Assembly (NCBI GenBank): GCA_900549235.1
Contig: URNT01000045.1
Span: forward strand, 1 to 24,783
Direction: 5' to 3'
DNA length: 24,783 nucleotides
Source: an uncultured Clostridium sp.
GTDB taxonomy: Bacteria > Bacillota > Clostridia > Lachnospirales > Lachnospiraceae
Within the stretch, counting starts at the first letter, position 1; every line of letters begins with the position of its first letter. Below are positions 14,102-21,727 of this stretch, in pieces. The notes below the pieces were generated by a model. The model was not told the DNA's origin. It saw nothing but the letters and a program-made list of their open reading frames with translations, and did not search any database. A program made the translations under genes and the position numbers.

Positions 14102-15667
14102 AGCCCACCACTGGCTTAAGCTTCTGTGTACCACCCGTCCGTTACTTGAGGACGCGTCGATGACGGTACCGCCGCCGGCCGCAATACCTACGTGACCCTT
14201 TACCACCACGATGTCTCCTGCCTGAATGGAGTTAAAGTTGGTGATCTTTGTATAACGTCCCGGATTTCTCCAGCCGGAGGAGGTCAGGTAGCTCTGGCTT
14301 ACTCCCGCCTGATTTAAACACCAGTATACAAAGCCGGAGCAGTCAAAGGAGTTTGGTCCCTTTGCTCCCCATACATATGGGCTTCCGATCTTTGAGGACG
14401 CAACGGAGATCAAGGTGGATACACCGCCGCTTCCTGACGGTACTGCCGGCGTTGTCTGACTGGACGGCGGTTTTGCTGTATTGCCCTTGGAACCGCCGGA
14501 TCCGCCGGAGTTTCCGGAATTTCCTCCGCTTGTGCTGCCACCGGAGGAACCGGCTGCCGCCCGTTTTACATTATCCCCGGTAAGCTTTGCCATGGTCTGC
14601 ATTCCCACCTGACCGTCTGCTGTCAGGCCGTTGCGGGACTGGAAGTTCTTAACCGCCTGCTCTGTGATTTCACCGTAATAGCCGGTTACATTGGCAGAGC
14701 TTAAGTAGCCATACTTGCTCAAAAGCTGCTGTACCCTTGTAATAGCGTCGCCCCGCTCACCTAACATCATGCCATTTGGCTTTGCTTCAGGGCTGTTTAA
14801 TACCATACGGGTAGATGGGCCCAGATAACCGTCTACTACCTGGTCATTACGGGCCTGGAACTGCTTGACTGCTGTTACGGTATCCTGGCCATAGGCTCCG
14901 TCAGGTGTAGTGGTAAGGTAGCCCAGCTCTTTCAGACGCTCCTGGCAGGCCAGTACCACCTCGCTCTTTTCTCCGTAGGAAAGGAAATTGGGCTTGATCT
15001 CATCACTATAAAGCAGGTTAATGGTCTTCTGTCCTACCTTTCCGTCTGCCTCCAGGCCATTGATCTCCTGGAGCTTTAACACAGCGGCCTCTGTAGAATC
15101 GCCGAAATTACCGGTCACAAGATCTGCTGTAGCCAGATAGCCCAGCTCATACAGGCGCTGCTGGATCCTCAGGATGTCGTCGCCCTGGGTTCCCTTGGAT
15201 ACGGCATAATACTTGGCGTCCGGCGACATAATGGCATTCCAGGTGTTGTCTCCCACGATCCCATCCTGAGGAAGCTCATTCTGCCTCTGGAAATGCTTTA
15301 CCGCCTGCTGGGTCATTTCCCCAAAATAATCTGTAGGCTCATCATTGTCCATAAAACCCAGATCCATCAGGCGCTGCTGAAGCTTCTTTACGATCTCATG
15401 GCGGACGCCGATACGCAGATACTGAGGCGCCGGCTCCGCGTCTCCAAGGTCAAGATCCTCCAGATCCGGCAGGATCTGTCCGTCAAGCCCCAGCTGGGCA
15501 ATGGTCTCTGCCACTGTAGGGATCTCGATGGCCTCCGACGGCGTAGCCTCCCGGCTCACCGGCGCCGCCGGCTCCGAACTGCATCCCCCCAGAGCCGCTG
15601 ACAGAGAAATAATCCCCGCCGCCACTCCATATCTGATATATTTTTTATATCTGTACTTTAAATCCAT
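14069..15667 (-). CDS. Lipoprotein NlpC/P60 endopeptidase with four peptidoglycan-binding repeats
   Basis: A 532-residue cell-wall hydrolase anchored as a lipoprotein. Signal region 1-29 ends in lipobox L-G-G-C (C29). After an acidic linker come four PG_binding_1 repeats (about 84-147, 157-220, 229-292, 300-363), each with a pattern like LQQRLMDLGF...FGEMTQQAVKHFQ...GIVG. A Gly/Ser/Pro-rich linker (about 370-415) leads to the NlpC/P60 domain: catalytic C443 in FDCSGFVYW and H492 in VKGHVGIAAG. The third catalytic position, often His, appears to be D504 (VIDASSSNG). The family cleaves stem-peptide bonds (gamma-D-Glu to diamino acid) in peptidoglycan. ATG 15667 follows a GGAAGG ribosome site. 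It lies directly upstream of the two-component pair on the same strand. Confidence 0.92.
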   Translation of the reverse strand: MDLKYRYKKYIRYGVAAGIISLSAALGGCSSEPAAPVSREATPSEAIEIPTVAETIAQLGLDGQILPDLEDLDLGDAEPAPQYLRIGVRHEIVKKLQQRLMDLGFMDNDEPTDYFGEMTQQAVKHFQRQNELPQDGIVGDNTWNAIMSPDAKYYAVSKGTQGDDILRIQQRLYELGYLATADLVTGNFGDSTEAAVLKLQEINGLEADGKVGQKTINLLYSDEIKPNFLSYGEKSEVVLACQERLKELGYLTTTPDGAYGQDTVTAVKQFQARNDQVVDGYLGPSTRMVLNSPEAKPNGMMLGERGDAITRVQQLLSKYGYLSSANVTGYYGEITEQAVKNFQSRNGLTADGQVGMQTMAKLTGDNVKRAAAGSSGGSTSGGNSGNSGGSGGSKGNTAKPPSSQTTPAVPSGSGGVSTLISVASSKIGSPYVWGAKGPNSFDCSGFVYWCLNQAGVSQSYLTSSGWRNPGRYTKITNFNSIQAGDIVVVKGHVGIAAGGGTVIDASSSNGRVVHRSLSQWWANNFICAWRIF

Positions 15668-15726
15668 GAAATATAATTCCTTCCTGAATATGTGTCTGTA
15701 AATACGGATGACATAAAATCACATTC

Positions 15727-15735
15727 ATTTTATCA
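15727..15735 (-). promoter_or_regulatory. Possible extended -10 promoter for the NlpC/P60 gene
   Basis: Minus-strand TGATAAAAT (extended -10, TGn-TAAAAT) about 60 bases before the start codon, with no good -35 at normal spacing. It lies in the 244-base gap (15668-15911) between the lipoprotein and merR genes, which also holds the merR terminator. Confidence 0.35.
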
Positions 15736-15851
15736 TATATTTCGGGGAATTTCGACAGGAATTTTAAGATTTCTATATGGCCCTCCTGGTTAATGTTCAG
15801 TTCTTGGTCCGTTTCTTGACTGATCTCAGCTTTTACTTCTTAAAATCCACC

Positions 15852-15893
15852 AAAAAAACCGGAAAAAGCAGCTCCCATCACCCCTTTTCCCGG
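15852..15893 (-). terminator. Terminator of the gdpP-rplI-dnaB-GNAT-merR operon
   Basis: On the minus strand CCGGGAAAAG (15893-15884) pairs with CTTTTTCCGG (15868-15859), 10 bp with one G-U pair and a 15-base loop, followed at once by seven T. It lies 18 bases after the merR stop. This is a standard strong intrinsic terminator. Confidence 0.85.
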
Positions 15894-15911
15894 TCCATTT
15901 CCATCTATATT

Positions 15912-16571
15912 CTATTGTGCGTCCCGCAGTTTTTTTCCGCTGCGACCGAATCTGCGCCGTTTGAAGAACGGGATCTTTGCGGCGGCGGCCTCTGCCTGGC
16001 CGTCCTTCTGGCAGGAGCGGATGGTCTCGTCCAAATGGCGGAACCGTTCCTCCTCCTTCTGCTCAGAGGCCTGGAGAAGGAACTCCAGCTCCCGTCCCAT
16101 CTTTTCATTTACCAGACTGCTGATGTCCTGGCTCAGCTTTTCATTATTTACCTCAAGGGCCCGTCCTACGATCAGGTTCATAATCTGCTGGAACTGGGCC
16201 ATCTTTTCCTCGATGGGGATTCCGGGAACCTCCTGCTTCACCGCAGCCAGCGCTCCCGTTTCCTCCTCCTTAAAATCCCTGAGGGCCGCGTCCATATCCC
16301 TTGCCAGAACCTCATCTGACAGCTCAGACTGCCCTTCTCCCTGGCTCATCACATGATTTAAAGCCTGCTTGATTGCCTTTAACTGATAGCCCTTTTCCTT
16401 CAGTCCCTTCACCTGCCGGAACAACCGGATATGCAGATCCGTATAATACCGGTGCCCCATTTCATTGCGGGGAATGTCAAGTTCCAGCTCTTCTTCCCAG
16501 TATCTTAATACATGGGCCTCCACATCGACCTTTTTGGACGCATCCGATATAAGATAATGTACTTCATCCAT
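15912..16571 (-). CDS. MerR-type DNA-binding protein with coiled-coil and basic tail
   Basis: A protein of about 219 residues from ATG 16571 (AAGGAG 9 bases upstream). The N-terminal MerR helix-turn-helix covers about 5-75: YLISDASKKVDVEAHVLRYW, EEELELDIPRNEMGHRYYTD, LHIRLFRQVKGLKEKGYQL. A long Glu/Gln-rich helical region follows (about 80-195), and the protein ends in a basic tail, FFKRRRFGRSGKKLRDAQ. There are no effector-binding or Cys metal-sensing features. The layout (MerR head, coiled coil, basic end) is like RacA, the sporulation protein that anchors chromosomes to the pole, but homology to RacA is not shown. It is the last gene of the dnaB operon. Confidence 0.75.
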   Translation of the reverse strand: MDEVHYLISDASKKVDVEAHVLRYWEEELELDIPRNEMGHRYYTDLHIRLFRQVKGLKEKGYQLKAIKQALNHVMSQGEGQSELSDEVLARDMDAALRDFKEEETGALAAVKQEVPGIPIEEKMAQFQQIMNLIVGRALEVNNEKLSQDISSLVNEKMGRELEFLLQASEQKEEERFRHLDETIRSCQKDGQAEAAAAKIPFFKRRRFGRSGKKLRDAQ

Positions 16572-16641
16572 AGCTCTTCTCTCCTTCACATTAAGCGGGC
16601 ATGTCCTGCCTTTACTTTAATGTATGCGTTGAGAATGAGCA

Positions 16642-17073
16642 TTATGACTGTTTCCACACCATAAAATACTCTTTTTCCCCTGTGGCTTCGTCTGTGCCCT
16701 CATGGCTGATCTGAAAGCCGGCCCGTTCATAAAAACGGATGGCCCCTGTATTTTTCACATAAACCCTAAGCTCCAGCTGGTTCCTTATGCTCTTTGCGAA
16801 CTGGATCAGCTGACTTCCAATCCCTTTAGACTGGGCAGTCTCCGAGACAAAAATCCCTGCAATATAATCTCCATCCAGTCCCATAAAGCCAAGAATCCCG
16901 CCTTCAGCCTCCGCCTCATAAAGATAAATCTCCGCCTGAGAAAGCATTTCCCTTACTGCTTCAAAATTCCCCTTCCAATAGGCCGCGGGAACAAAATCAT
17001 GAGCCTTAAGATTCGTATCCAGCCAGATCCGGGCGATCTGGTCCCTGTCCCCAGGTGTCTGTTTTCGTATCAT
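16642..17073 (-). CDS. GNAT-family N-acetyltransferase
   Basis: A 143-residue GNAT protein. The N terminus (IRKQTPGDRDQIARIWLDTN) is typical of small stand-alone acetyltransferases. The acetyl-CoA loop is QSKGIGSQLIQFAK (about 81-94), and the C-terminal VYVKNTGAIRFYERAGFQIS matches family motif B. The acceptor substrate cannot be told. AGGAG overlaps the dnaB stop codon and the start at 17073 is 4 bases after it, so translation is coupled to dnaB. A 70-base gap separates it from merR. Confidence 0.85.
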   Translation of the reverse strand: MIRKQTPGDRDQIARIWLDTNLKAHDFVPAAYWKGNFEAVREMLSQAEIYLYEAEAEGGILGFMGLDGDYIAGIFVSETAQSKGIGSQLIQFAKSIRNQLELRVYVKNTGAIRFYERAGFQISHEGTDEATGEKEYFMVWKQS

Positions 17074-17077
17074 AAAA

Positions 17078-18436
17078 TCACTCCTGATTTCCCCCGTTCT
17101 GAGGCCTTACCGCATTCACAAACTTGGTGTACTCCGGCTTCCAGATCAGATTTACCGTACCAATGGGGCCGTTACGCTGCTTTGCAATAATCACCTCAGC
17201 CTCATTAGGATGCTCGGTATCTTTATTATAATAATCATCACGGTATAAGAACATAACCACGTCCGCATCCTGCTCGATGGCCCCCGACTCACGAAGGTCA
17301 GAAAGCATGGGTCTGTGGTCCGTTCGGGTCTCGCAGGCCCGGGACAGCTGGGACAGGGCGATCACCGGAGCATGAAGTTCTCTTGCCAGTGCCTTTAAGG
17401 AACGGGAAATGTCTGAGATCTCCTGCTGACGATTTTCATTGCCGCCCTTTTTGCTGCCGCTCATCAGCTGCAGGTAGTCAATGATCACAAGGCTCAGACC
17501 ATATTCCAGCTTCATCTTCCTGCACTTGGAGCGCAGCTCGGAAATGGAAATACCAGGTGTATCGTCGATGATCAGCTTGGAATTTCCGATCACGCCGATT
17601 CCCTCCACCACCGCGTCCCAGTCCGAATCTGTCAGCGTACCGGTTCTCAGCTTCTGGGAGTCTACATTGGACTCCATGGAAAGCATACGGTTTACCAGCT
17701 GCTCCTTTGACATCTCCAGGCTGAATACCATACAAGGAAGGCTTCTGCGGACTGCCACATGGTCTACTACATTTAACACAAAAGCCGTCTTACCCATAGA
17801 GGGACGGGCCGCAATCAGGATAAAATCTGATGGCTGGAACCCGGACAGCTTATAGTCCAGGTCGATAAACCCGGAGGGCACGCCTGTTACCGTACCCTGG
17901 TTCTTGTAAGCGTCCTCGATCTTTTCAAGGACATTGATAGCTACCTGCTTAATAGGCACAAACTCCTGGCCTCCCCGGTTCTGAAGCAGGTTAAACACAG
18001 ATTTCTCCGTATCTGCCAGTATATTTTCCAGAGGCTCCTTTCCCGCATAACAGGTATTGGCGATTTCCTCTGTTGTCCTGATCAGCCTGCGCAGAACTGC
18101 CTTCTCACTTACAATAGAAGCGTAGGACTTTACATTGGCAGAGGTGGGCACCATCGCAATGATGTCCCGCACAAAATCCAGGCTGCTGACCTCCGGAGGA
18201 ACGTCCTTTTCCTTTAATCGGTCCTGGAGGGTCACCAGATCCACCGGCTTCCCTTCATTGAACAGCTCCACCATGGTATCAAACATAATGCCGTACTGCT
18301 GCTGATAAAAATCGCTGCCCGAAACGATCTCCGAGGCAGCGATCACAGCTTCCCTGTCCATCAGCATAGAGCCGATAACAGACTGTTCTGCTTCCAGACT
18401 GTGAGGCAGCACCCGTTTTATAAGGGCTTCTTCCAT
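17078..18436 (-). CDS. dnaB: Replicative DNA helicase DnaB
   Basis: Hexameric helicase that unwinds DNA at the replication fork (called DnaC in Bacillus). 452 residues, a normal length. N-terminal domain: LPHSLEAEQSVIGSMLMDRE. RecA-like C-terminal domain: Walker A ARPSMGKTAF (about 210-219), Walker B SLVIIDYLQLMSG, then SRSLKALARELHAPVIALSQ, LSRACETRTDHRPMLSDLRE and SGAIEQDADVVMFLYRDDYY. No intein is present. It sits 14 bases after rplI in the conserved gdpP-rplI-dnaB order of Firmicutes. Confidence 0.98.
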   Translation of the reverse strand: MEEALIKRVLPHSLEAEQSVIGSMLMDREAVIAASEIVSGSDFYQQQYGIMFDTMVELFNEGKPVDLVTLQDRLKEKDVPPEVSSLDFVRDIIAMVPTSANVKSYASIVSEKAVLRRLIRTTEEIANTCYAGKEPLENILADTEKSVFNLLQNRGGQEFVPIKQVAINVLEKIEDAYKNQGTVTGVPSGFIDLDYKLSGFQPSDFILIAARPSMGKTAFVLNVVDHVAVRRSLPCMVFSLEMSKEQLVNRMLSMESNVDSQKLRTGTLTDSDWDAVVEGIGVIGNSKLIIDDTPGISISELRSKCRKMKLEYGLSLVIIDYLQLMSGSKKGGNENRQQEISDISRSLKALARELHAPVIALSQLSRACETRTDHRPMLSDLRESGAIEQDADVVMFLYRDDYYNKDTEHPNEAEVIIAKQRNGPIGTVNLIWKPEYTKFVNAVRPQNGGNQE

Positions 18437-18450
18437 ATTACCCTCCTGTT

Positions 18451-18897
18451 TTACGCCTCAACAACCTTAACAGCCAGCTTTGCAGTTACATCCTTGTGGA
18501 GCTTTACAGCCACCTCAAAGCTTCCGATGGACTTGATTGGGATATTCAGAGAGATTTTCTTCTTATCCACCTCCAGGCCCAGCTGGTCACTGATGGCTTT
18601 TCCGATTTCCTTGGAGGATACGGCGCCGAATGCCCTTCCGCCCTCGCCGGCCTTAATCGCCAGGGTAACTGTGGACTTCTCCAGCTTCTCAGCCAGTTCC
18701 TTAGCCGCTGCCAGCTGCTCTGCGGCAATCTTCGCGTCATTTGCCTTCTGCAGCTTTAAGTCATTTAAGTTCTTGGAATTGGCTTCCACGCCCAATTTCT
18801 TAGGAAGAATAAAGTTCCTTGCGTAGCCGTCATTTACCTTTACGATCTGTCCCTTTTTGCCTAATGCCTTTACGTCCTCTAATAATACGATTTCCAT
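18451..18897 (-). CDS. rplI: 50S ribosomal protein L9
   Basis: A 148-residue L9. The N-terminal RNA-binding domain has MEIVLLEDVKALGKKGQIVK and VNDGYARNFILPKKLGVEA. A long connecting helix (about 40-75) leads to the C-terminal domain (GGRAFGAVSSKEIGKAISDQ to the end). It lies between gdpP (57 bases upstream) and dnaB. AAAGGAATG precedes ATG 18897. Confidence 0.98.
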   Translation of the reverse strand: MEIVLLEDVKALGKKGQIVKVNDGYARNFILPKKLGVEANSKNLNDLKLQKANDAKIAAEQLAAAKELAEKLEKSTVTLAIKAGEGGRAFGAVSSKEIGKAISDQLGLEVDKKKISLNIPIKSIGSFEVAVKLHKDVTAKLAVKVVEA

Positions 18898-18954
18898 TTT
18901 ATGTCATTCCTTTCTGTAGTTGTTTATTCACACTGAAACATGGTTCCGCCTCCT

Positions 18955-20976
18955 TTATGAGACTTCCCCCTCCTCCAGCATCTGGCGGATCACTTCCTTT
19001 AGCCGGGTCTTGGCCTCCTCCACGGTTCCGCCCTTCATCTGAGCTCCCGCAATGGTCCTGTGTCCTCCGCCCCCCAGTTTCTCCATCATCACCTGTACAT
19101 TCACCTCGTCAATGGAACGGGCGCTAAAATAAATGATGCCGTTGTAATCCGTCAGCACCACCGAAGCCTTGATGCCCCGGATCTCCAGAAGCTCGTTGGC
19201 CGCCTGGGCGCCGATAATGGTGGGACTGTCAAGGCCCTCTGCCGGGCACACGCTGATAGCAAAGGCATCCATATATACCTCTGCCGCCCGCACTGCCTCT
19301 GCCTTGGCCTGATAGTCATTCATATTTTCCCTGAAGAGCTTGCGGACTCTGGTAATATCCGCGCCGCTCCTTCTTAAAAATGCCGCTGCCTCAAAGGTGC
19401 GTACCCCTGTTTGATTTGTAAAATTCTGGGTATCAATCACGATCCCTGCATACATGGCATCGGCCTCTGCCGGGCGCACCTTGATGCCGTCCGCGATATA
19501 CTGCAGCACCTCCGCTACCATTTCACAGGCAGAGGAAGCATAGGGCTCTACATACGAAAGCACCGCATTGTCTATGATCTCGCTGCTGGTCCTGTGATGA
19601 TCCAGCACCACAATGCACCGCACCAGCTTAAGCAGGGACGGTTCATCCGTAATACTTGGCCGGTTCACATCCACCACCACCAGCATAGTGCCGCCGTCTA
19701 CAAAATCAGCCGCCTCCCTGCCGGTCAGGAACATATCCTCCGGATAATCCGGATTCCCCACAAAGCGCTCCATCATGGGGCGGACGGAGGAGGTTACTTC
19801 ATTGACCACGATATTGGCCTTTTTGTTCATGGACATGGCAATGCGGTAGATTCCCACAGCCGCGCCAAAAGAGTCTATATCTGCCATCCTGTGGCCCATG
19901 ATCAGAAGGCGGTCCTTGTTCTCCATCAGTTCTCTTAAGGCGTGGGCCTTCACACGGGCCTTCACACGGGTGGTCTTTTCCATCTGCTGGGCCTTGCCGC
20001 CGTAATACTGAATCTTATCCGCGTCCTTGATCACCGCCTGGTCGCCGCCCCGTCCAAGGGCCATATCGATGGCGGTTCTGGCGTAGTCATAGTTCTGGCT
20101 GTAGCTTTCGCCGTTCATGCCGATACCGATACTTAAGGTCACAGCCATGTCGTTGCCAATATTGACTGTTTTCACATCCTCCAAAATGGAAAAACGCTCC
20201 TCCTGGAGCTTCACGATATACTGCTGCTTGATCACAAAGAAATATTTATCCTTCTCCAGCTTCTTTACAATGCCGCACATTCCGGATATATACTTGCTGA
20301 TCTTACGGTCGATCAGGGCGGTCAGCAGGGAGCGGCGCACCTCCTCCACGCTTTCCAGCGCCTCATCATAATTATCCAGATAGATCAGACCCGCTACCAG
20401 CTTCTGATCATGGATCTGCTGCATATATTTAAGAGTCTGAGTCTCGTCAATAAGGTATACCGCAGTGACGCAGGCACCCTCGTTTTCCAGGCCGTCAAGT
20501 TTCATTTCTTTTAAGTCAATCCGGTAGTTGCTCTCTCCAAAGGAGCTGTGTACGCTGATCAGTTCTCCCTGTGTAGCCAGATGCTCCTTTGTTATCTCCG
20601 GAAACATGGCCGTTACATTCCGGGGAGTTATCTTGTCATCTGCGAAAACCGCTTCAAACTCCCGGTTCATCCACAGGATCCGTCCCGTATCATCTGTCAC
20701 CGCATAAGGGATCAGCATTTCCTGCATCAGGCTGTTCCTTCCCTCCTCATAGGAAGAAGCAAAGGCGATCAGTCCTCCCAGAATCCCCCGTTTTCTGGAA
20801 AAATAAAGCCACAGCGCGATCCCGATGTACACCAGGGTAAATACGGAAACAATGATACCCGCCTGGAGAGAGACCGTCCCCACAACAGCAGTCAGTATGA
20901 TCCACAGAACCGACAATACCAGCGGCCACTGCAGGTAAAGGCGGAACGTCCCCCGCATCCTTTCTTTATCTTTCAT
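18955..20976 (-). CDS. gdpP: GdpP-type c-di-AMP phosphodiesterase
   Basis: Membrane enzyme that hydrolyses cyclic di-AMP, controlling potassium and cell-wall homeostasis. 673 residues, the usual length. Two N-terminal membrane helices (about 14-34 and 38-60), a PAS domain (about 85-185), a degenerate GGDEF domain (about 185-320; no GGDEF motif) and the DHH/DHHA1 catalytic part: MGHRMADIDSFGAAVG (H362, D366, D368), VVVDVNRPS (D436), VLDHHR (D459-H461) and GGGGHRTIAGA near 635. All metal-binding motifs are intact. GGAGGG lies 4 bases before ATG 20976. It is the first gene of the operon, behind the promoter at 21045-21073. Confidence 0.95.
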   Translation of the reverse strand: MKDKERMRGTFRLYLQWPLVLSVLWIILTAVVGTVSLQAGIIVSVFTLVYIGIALWLYFSRKRGILGGLIAFASSYEEGRNSLMQEMLIPYAVTDDTGRILWMNREFEAVFADDKITPRNVTAMFPEITKEHLATQGELISVHSSFGESNYRIDLKEMKLDGLENEGACVTAVYLIDETQTLKYMQQIHDQKLVAGLIYLDNYDEALESVEEVRRSLLTALIDRKISKYISGMCGIVKKLEKDKYFFVIKQQYIVKLQEERFSILEDVKTVNIGNDMAVTLSIGIGMNGESYSQNYDYARTAIDMALGRGGDQAVIKDADKIQYYGGKAQQMEKTTRVKARVKAHALRELMENKDRLLIMGHRMADIDSFGAAVGIYRIAMSMNKKANIVVNEVTSSVRPMMERFVGNPDYPEDMFLTGREAADFVDGGTMLVVVDVNRPSITDEPSLLKLVRCIVVLDHHRTSSEIIDNAVLSYVEPYASSACEMVAEVLQYIADGIKVRPAEADAMYAGIVIDTQNFTNQTGVRTFEAAAFLRRSGADITRVRKLFRENMNDYQAKAEAVRAAEVYMDAFAISVCPAEGLDSPTIIGAQAANELLEIRGIKASVVLTDYNGIIYFSARSIDEVNVQVMMEKLGGGGHRTIAGAQMKGGTVEEAKTRLKEVIRQMLEEGEVS

Positions 20977-21044
20977 CTTTCCCTCCGATTAATTGAAAGT
21001 CTGCTTCCTGCCGTATCCAAACATAGAATACGCTTATCTTAGTA

Positions 21045-21073
21045 AGTATACCATATCCGCCGCCATTCGTCCA
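21045..21073 (-). promoter_or_regulatory. Promoter of the gdpP operon
   Basis: Minus-strand -35 TGGACG (four of six), 17-base spacer, extended -10 TGG-TATACT (21045-21050). Transcription would begin near 21038, leaving a leader of about 60 bases before gdpP. Confidence 0.6.
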
Positions 21074-21123
21074 TGAGAAAACATTTTTTGCATATAGGGC
21101 CACAAATTTCATCCCAAAACCTC

Positions 21124-21152
21124 TTGATTTTTTCCAACTGCTGTGTTATCAT
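21124..21152 (+). promoter_or_regulatory. Promoter of the tRNA-Tyr/tRNA-Leu unit
   Basis: -35 TTGATT (21124-21129), 17-base spacer, -10 TATCAT (21147-21152), 28 bases before the first tRNA. Confidence 0.65.
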
Positions 21153-21180
21153 AATCACTGCTTGTAAAAGCAATTATTTA

Positions 21181-21262
21181 GGGCGAATTCCCGAGTGGCC
21201 AAAGGGGACAGACTGTAAATCTGCTGCTTATAGCTTCGGTGGTTCGAATCCACCTTCGCCCA
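21181..21262 (+). tRNA. tRNA-Tyr (anticodon GTA)
   Basis: An 82-base class II tRNA. Acceptor GGGCGAA (21181-21187) pairs with TTCGCCC (21255-21261), discriminator A at 21262. Anticodon GTA at 21215-21217, long variable arm, and T arm GGTGGTTCGAATCCACC. The 3' CCA is not encoded. Confidence 0.97.
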
Positions 21263-21285
21263 TTTGCGTTCCATACAGCGCATAG

Positions 21286-21371
21286 GCCGCAGTGGCGGAA
21301 CTGGCAGACGCCCGGGACTTAAAATCCCGTGGGTAGTGATACCCGTACCGGTTCGATTCCGGTCTGCGGCA
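21286..21371 (+). tRNA. tRNA-Leu (anticodon TAA)
   Basis: An 86-base class II tRNA. Acceptor GCCGCAG (21286-21292) pairs with CTGCGGC (21364-21370), discriminator A at 21371. Anticodon stem CGGGA/TCCCG encloses TAA at 21320-21322; the variable arm is GTGGGTAGTGATACCC and the T arm CCGGTTCGATTCCGG. The 3' CCA is not encoded. It lies 23 bases after tRNA-Tyr. Confidence 0.97.
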
Positions 21372-21374
21372 TAT

Positions 21375-21408
21375 AAAAAATCTTCGGTTTTTGGACCGAA
21401 GATTTTTT
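21375..21408. terminator. Bidirectional terminator, tRNA unit and toxin gene
   Basis: A perfect 14-bp stem (AAAAAATCTTCGGT / ACCGAAGATTTTTT) with loop TTTTGG, and A/T runs on both sides. It ends the tRNA transcript (+), 3 bases after tRNA-Leu, and the toxin transcript (-), 11 bases after the toxin stop. An identical copy is at 22462-22495. Confidence 0.9.
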
Positions 21409-21414
21409 TATTTT
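21375..21414 (+). repeat. 40-bp perfect direct repeat, copy 1
   Basis: The terminator plus TATTTT is repeated without mismatch at 22462-22501, in the same orientation. The two copies bracket the toxin-antitoxin pair and the GNAT pseudogene. Bases outside the 40 bp differ on both sides (ATAT vs TAAC left; GCACAT vs ACTGCA right). Confidence 0.9.
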
Positions 21415-21419
21415 GCACA

Positions 21420-21716
21420 TTATTTATTCTTCATATACTGTTTCAACTGATCATAAAAATTTTCCCTGGTTCCAGCCATGATTACAACGATAATTTTATC
21501 CTCCAGATATTCAACCGTATATGCCAATTCATAGTTTGTCCTATTATAGTAAATATCATATCCATATACACCAGACAGATCACCGGTCTTTGGCTCTCCC
21601 ACCAAATGATTTTCACAGATTCTATCAACTGCTTCCTGATACAATGTTTTTAATTTCTTATCTTTCAGCTTCTTAAGAAATTTCGCTGCAGGAGGAAGAA
21701 ATCTTACTTCTGTCAT
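21420..21716 (-). CDS. RelE/ParE-superfamily toxin
   Basis: A 98-residue basic protein with the RelE/ParE fold pattern: an N-terminal strand (MTEVRFLPPAAKFLKKLKDK), two helices (LYQEAVDRICENHLVGEPKT), then the sheet GVYGYDIYYNRTNYELAYTV and EDKIIVVIMAGTRENFYDQL. RelE members cut mRNA on the ribosome and ParE members poison gyrase; the sequence does not tell which. The start ATG overlaps the antitoxin stop (ATGA at 21713-21716), the usual antitoxin-first coupling. Length is normal and nothing looks broken. Its 5' end is duplicated at 22503-22544. Confidence 0.85.
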   Translation of the reverse strand: MTEVRFLPPAAKFLKKLKDKKLKTLYQEAVDRICENHLVGEPKTGDLSGVYGYDIYYNRTNYELAYTVEYLEDKIIVVIMAGTRENFYDQLKQYMKNK

Positions 21717-21727
21717 TCTTCTTCCTC
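21686..21727 (-). repeat. 42-bp imperfect repeat, copy 1 (antitoxin/toxin junction)
   Basis: The last codons of the antitoxin and first codons of the toxin. It matches 22503-22544 at 39 of 42 positions (counted by eye) in the same orientation. In copy 2 this sequence encodes the last seven residues of the amylase. Confidence 0.85.

Noticed and set aside
14460..14560. Repetitive Gly/Ser-coding stretch as a possible unstable repeat
   Set aside because: It is an ordinary flexible linker between wall-binding repeats and the NlpC/P60 domain, with no regular DNA repeat unit.
19944..19970. 12-bp tandem repeat (GGGCCTTCACAC twice) inside gdpP
   Set aside because: It encodes TRVKARVKAHAL, which is a normal conserved stretch just before the DHH domain, so it is not a slippage event.
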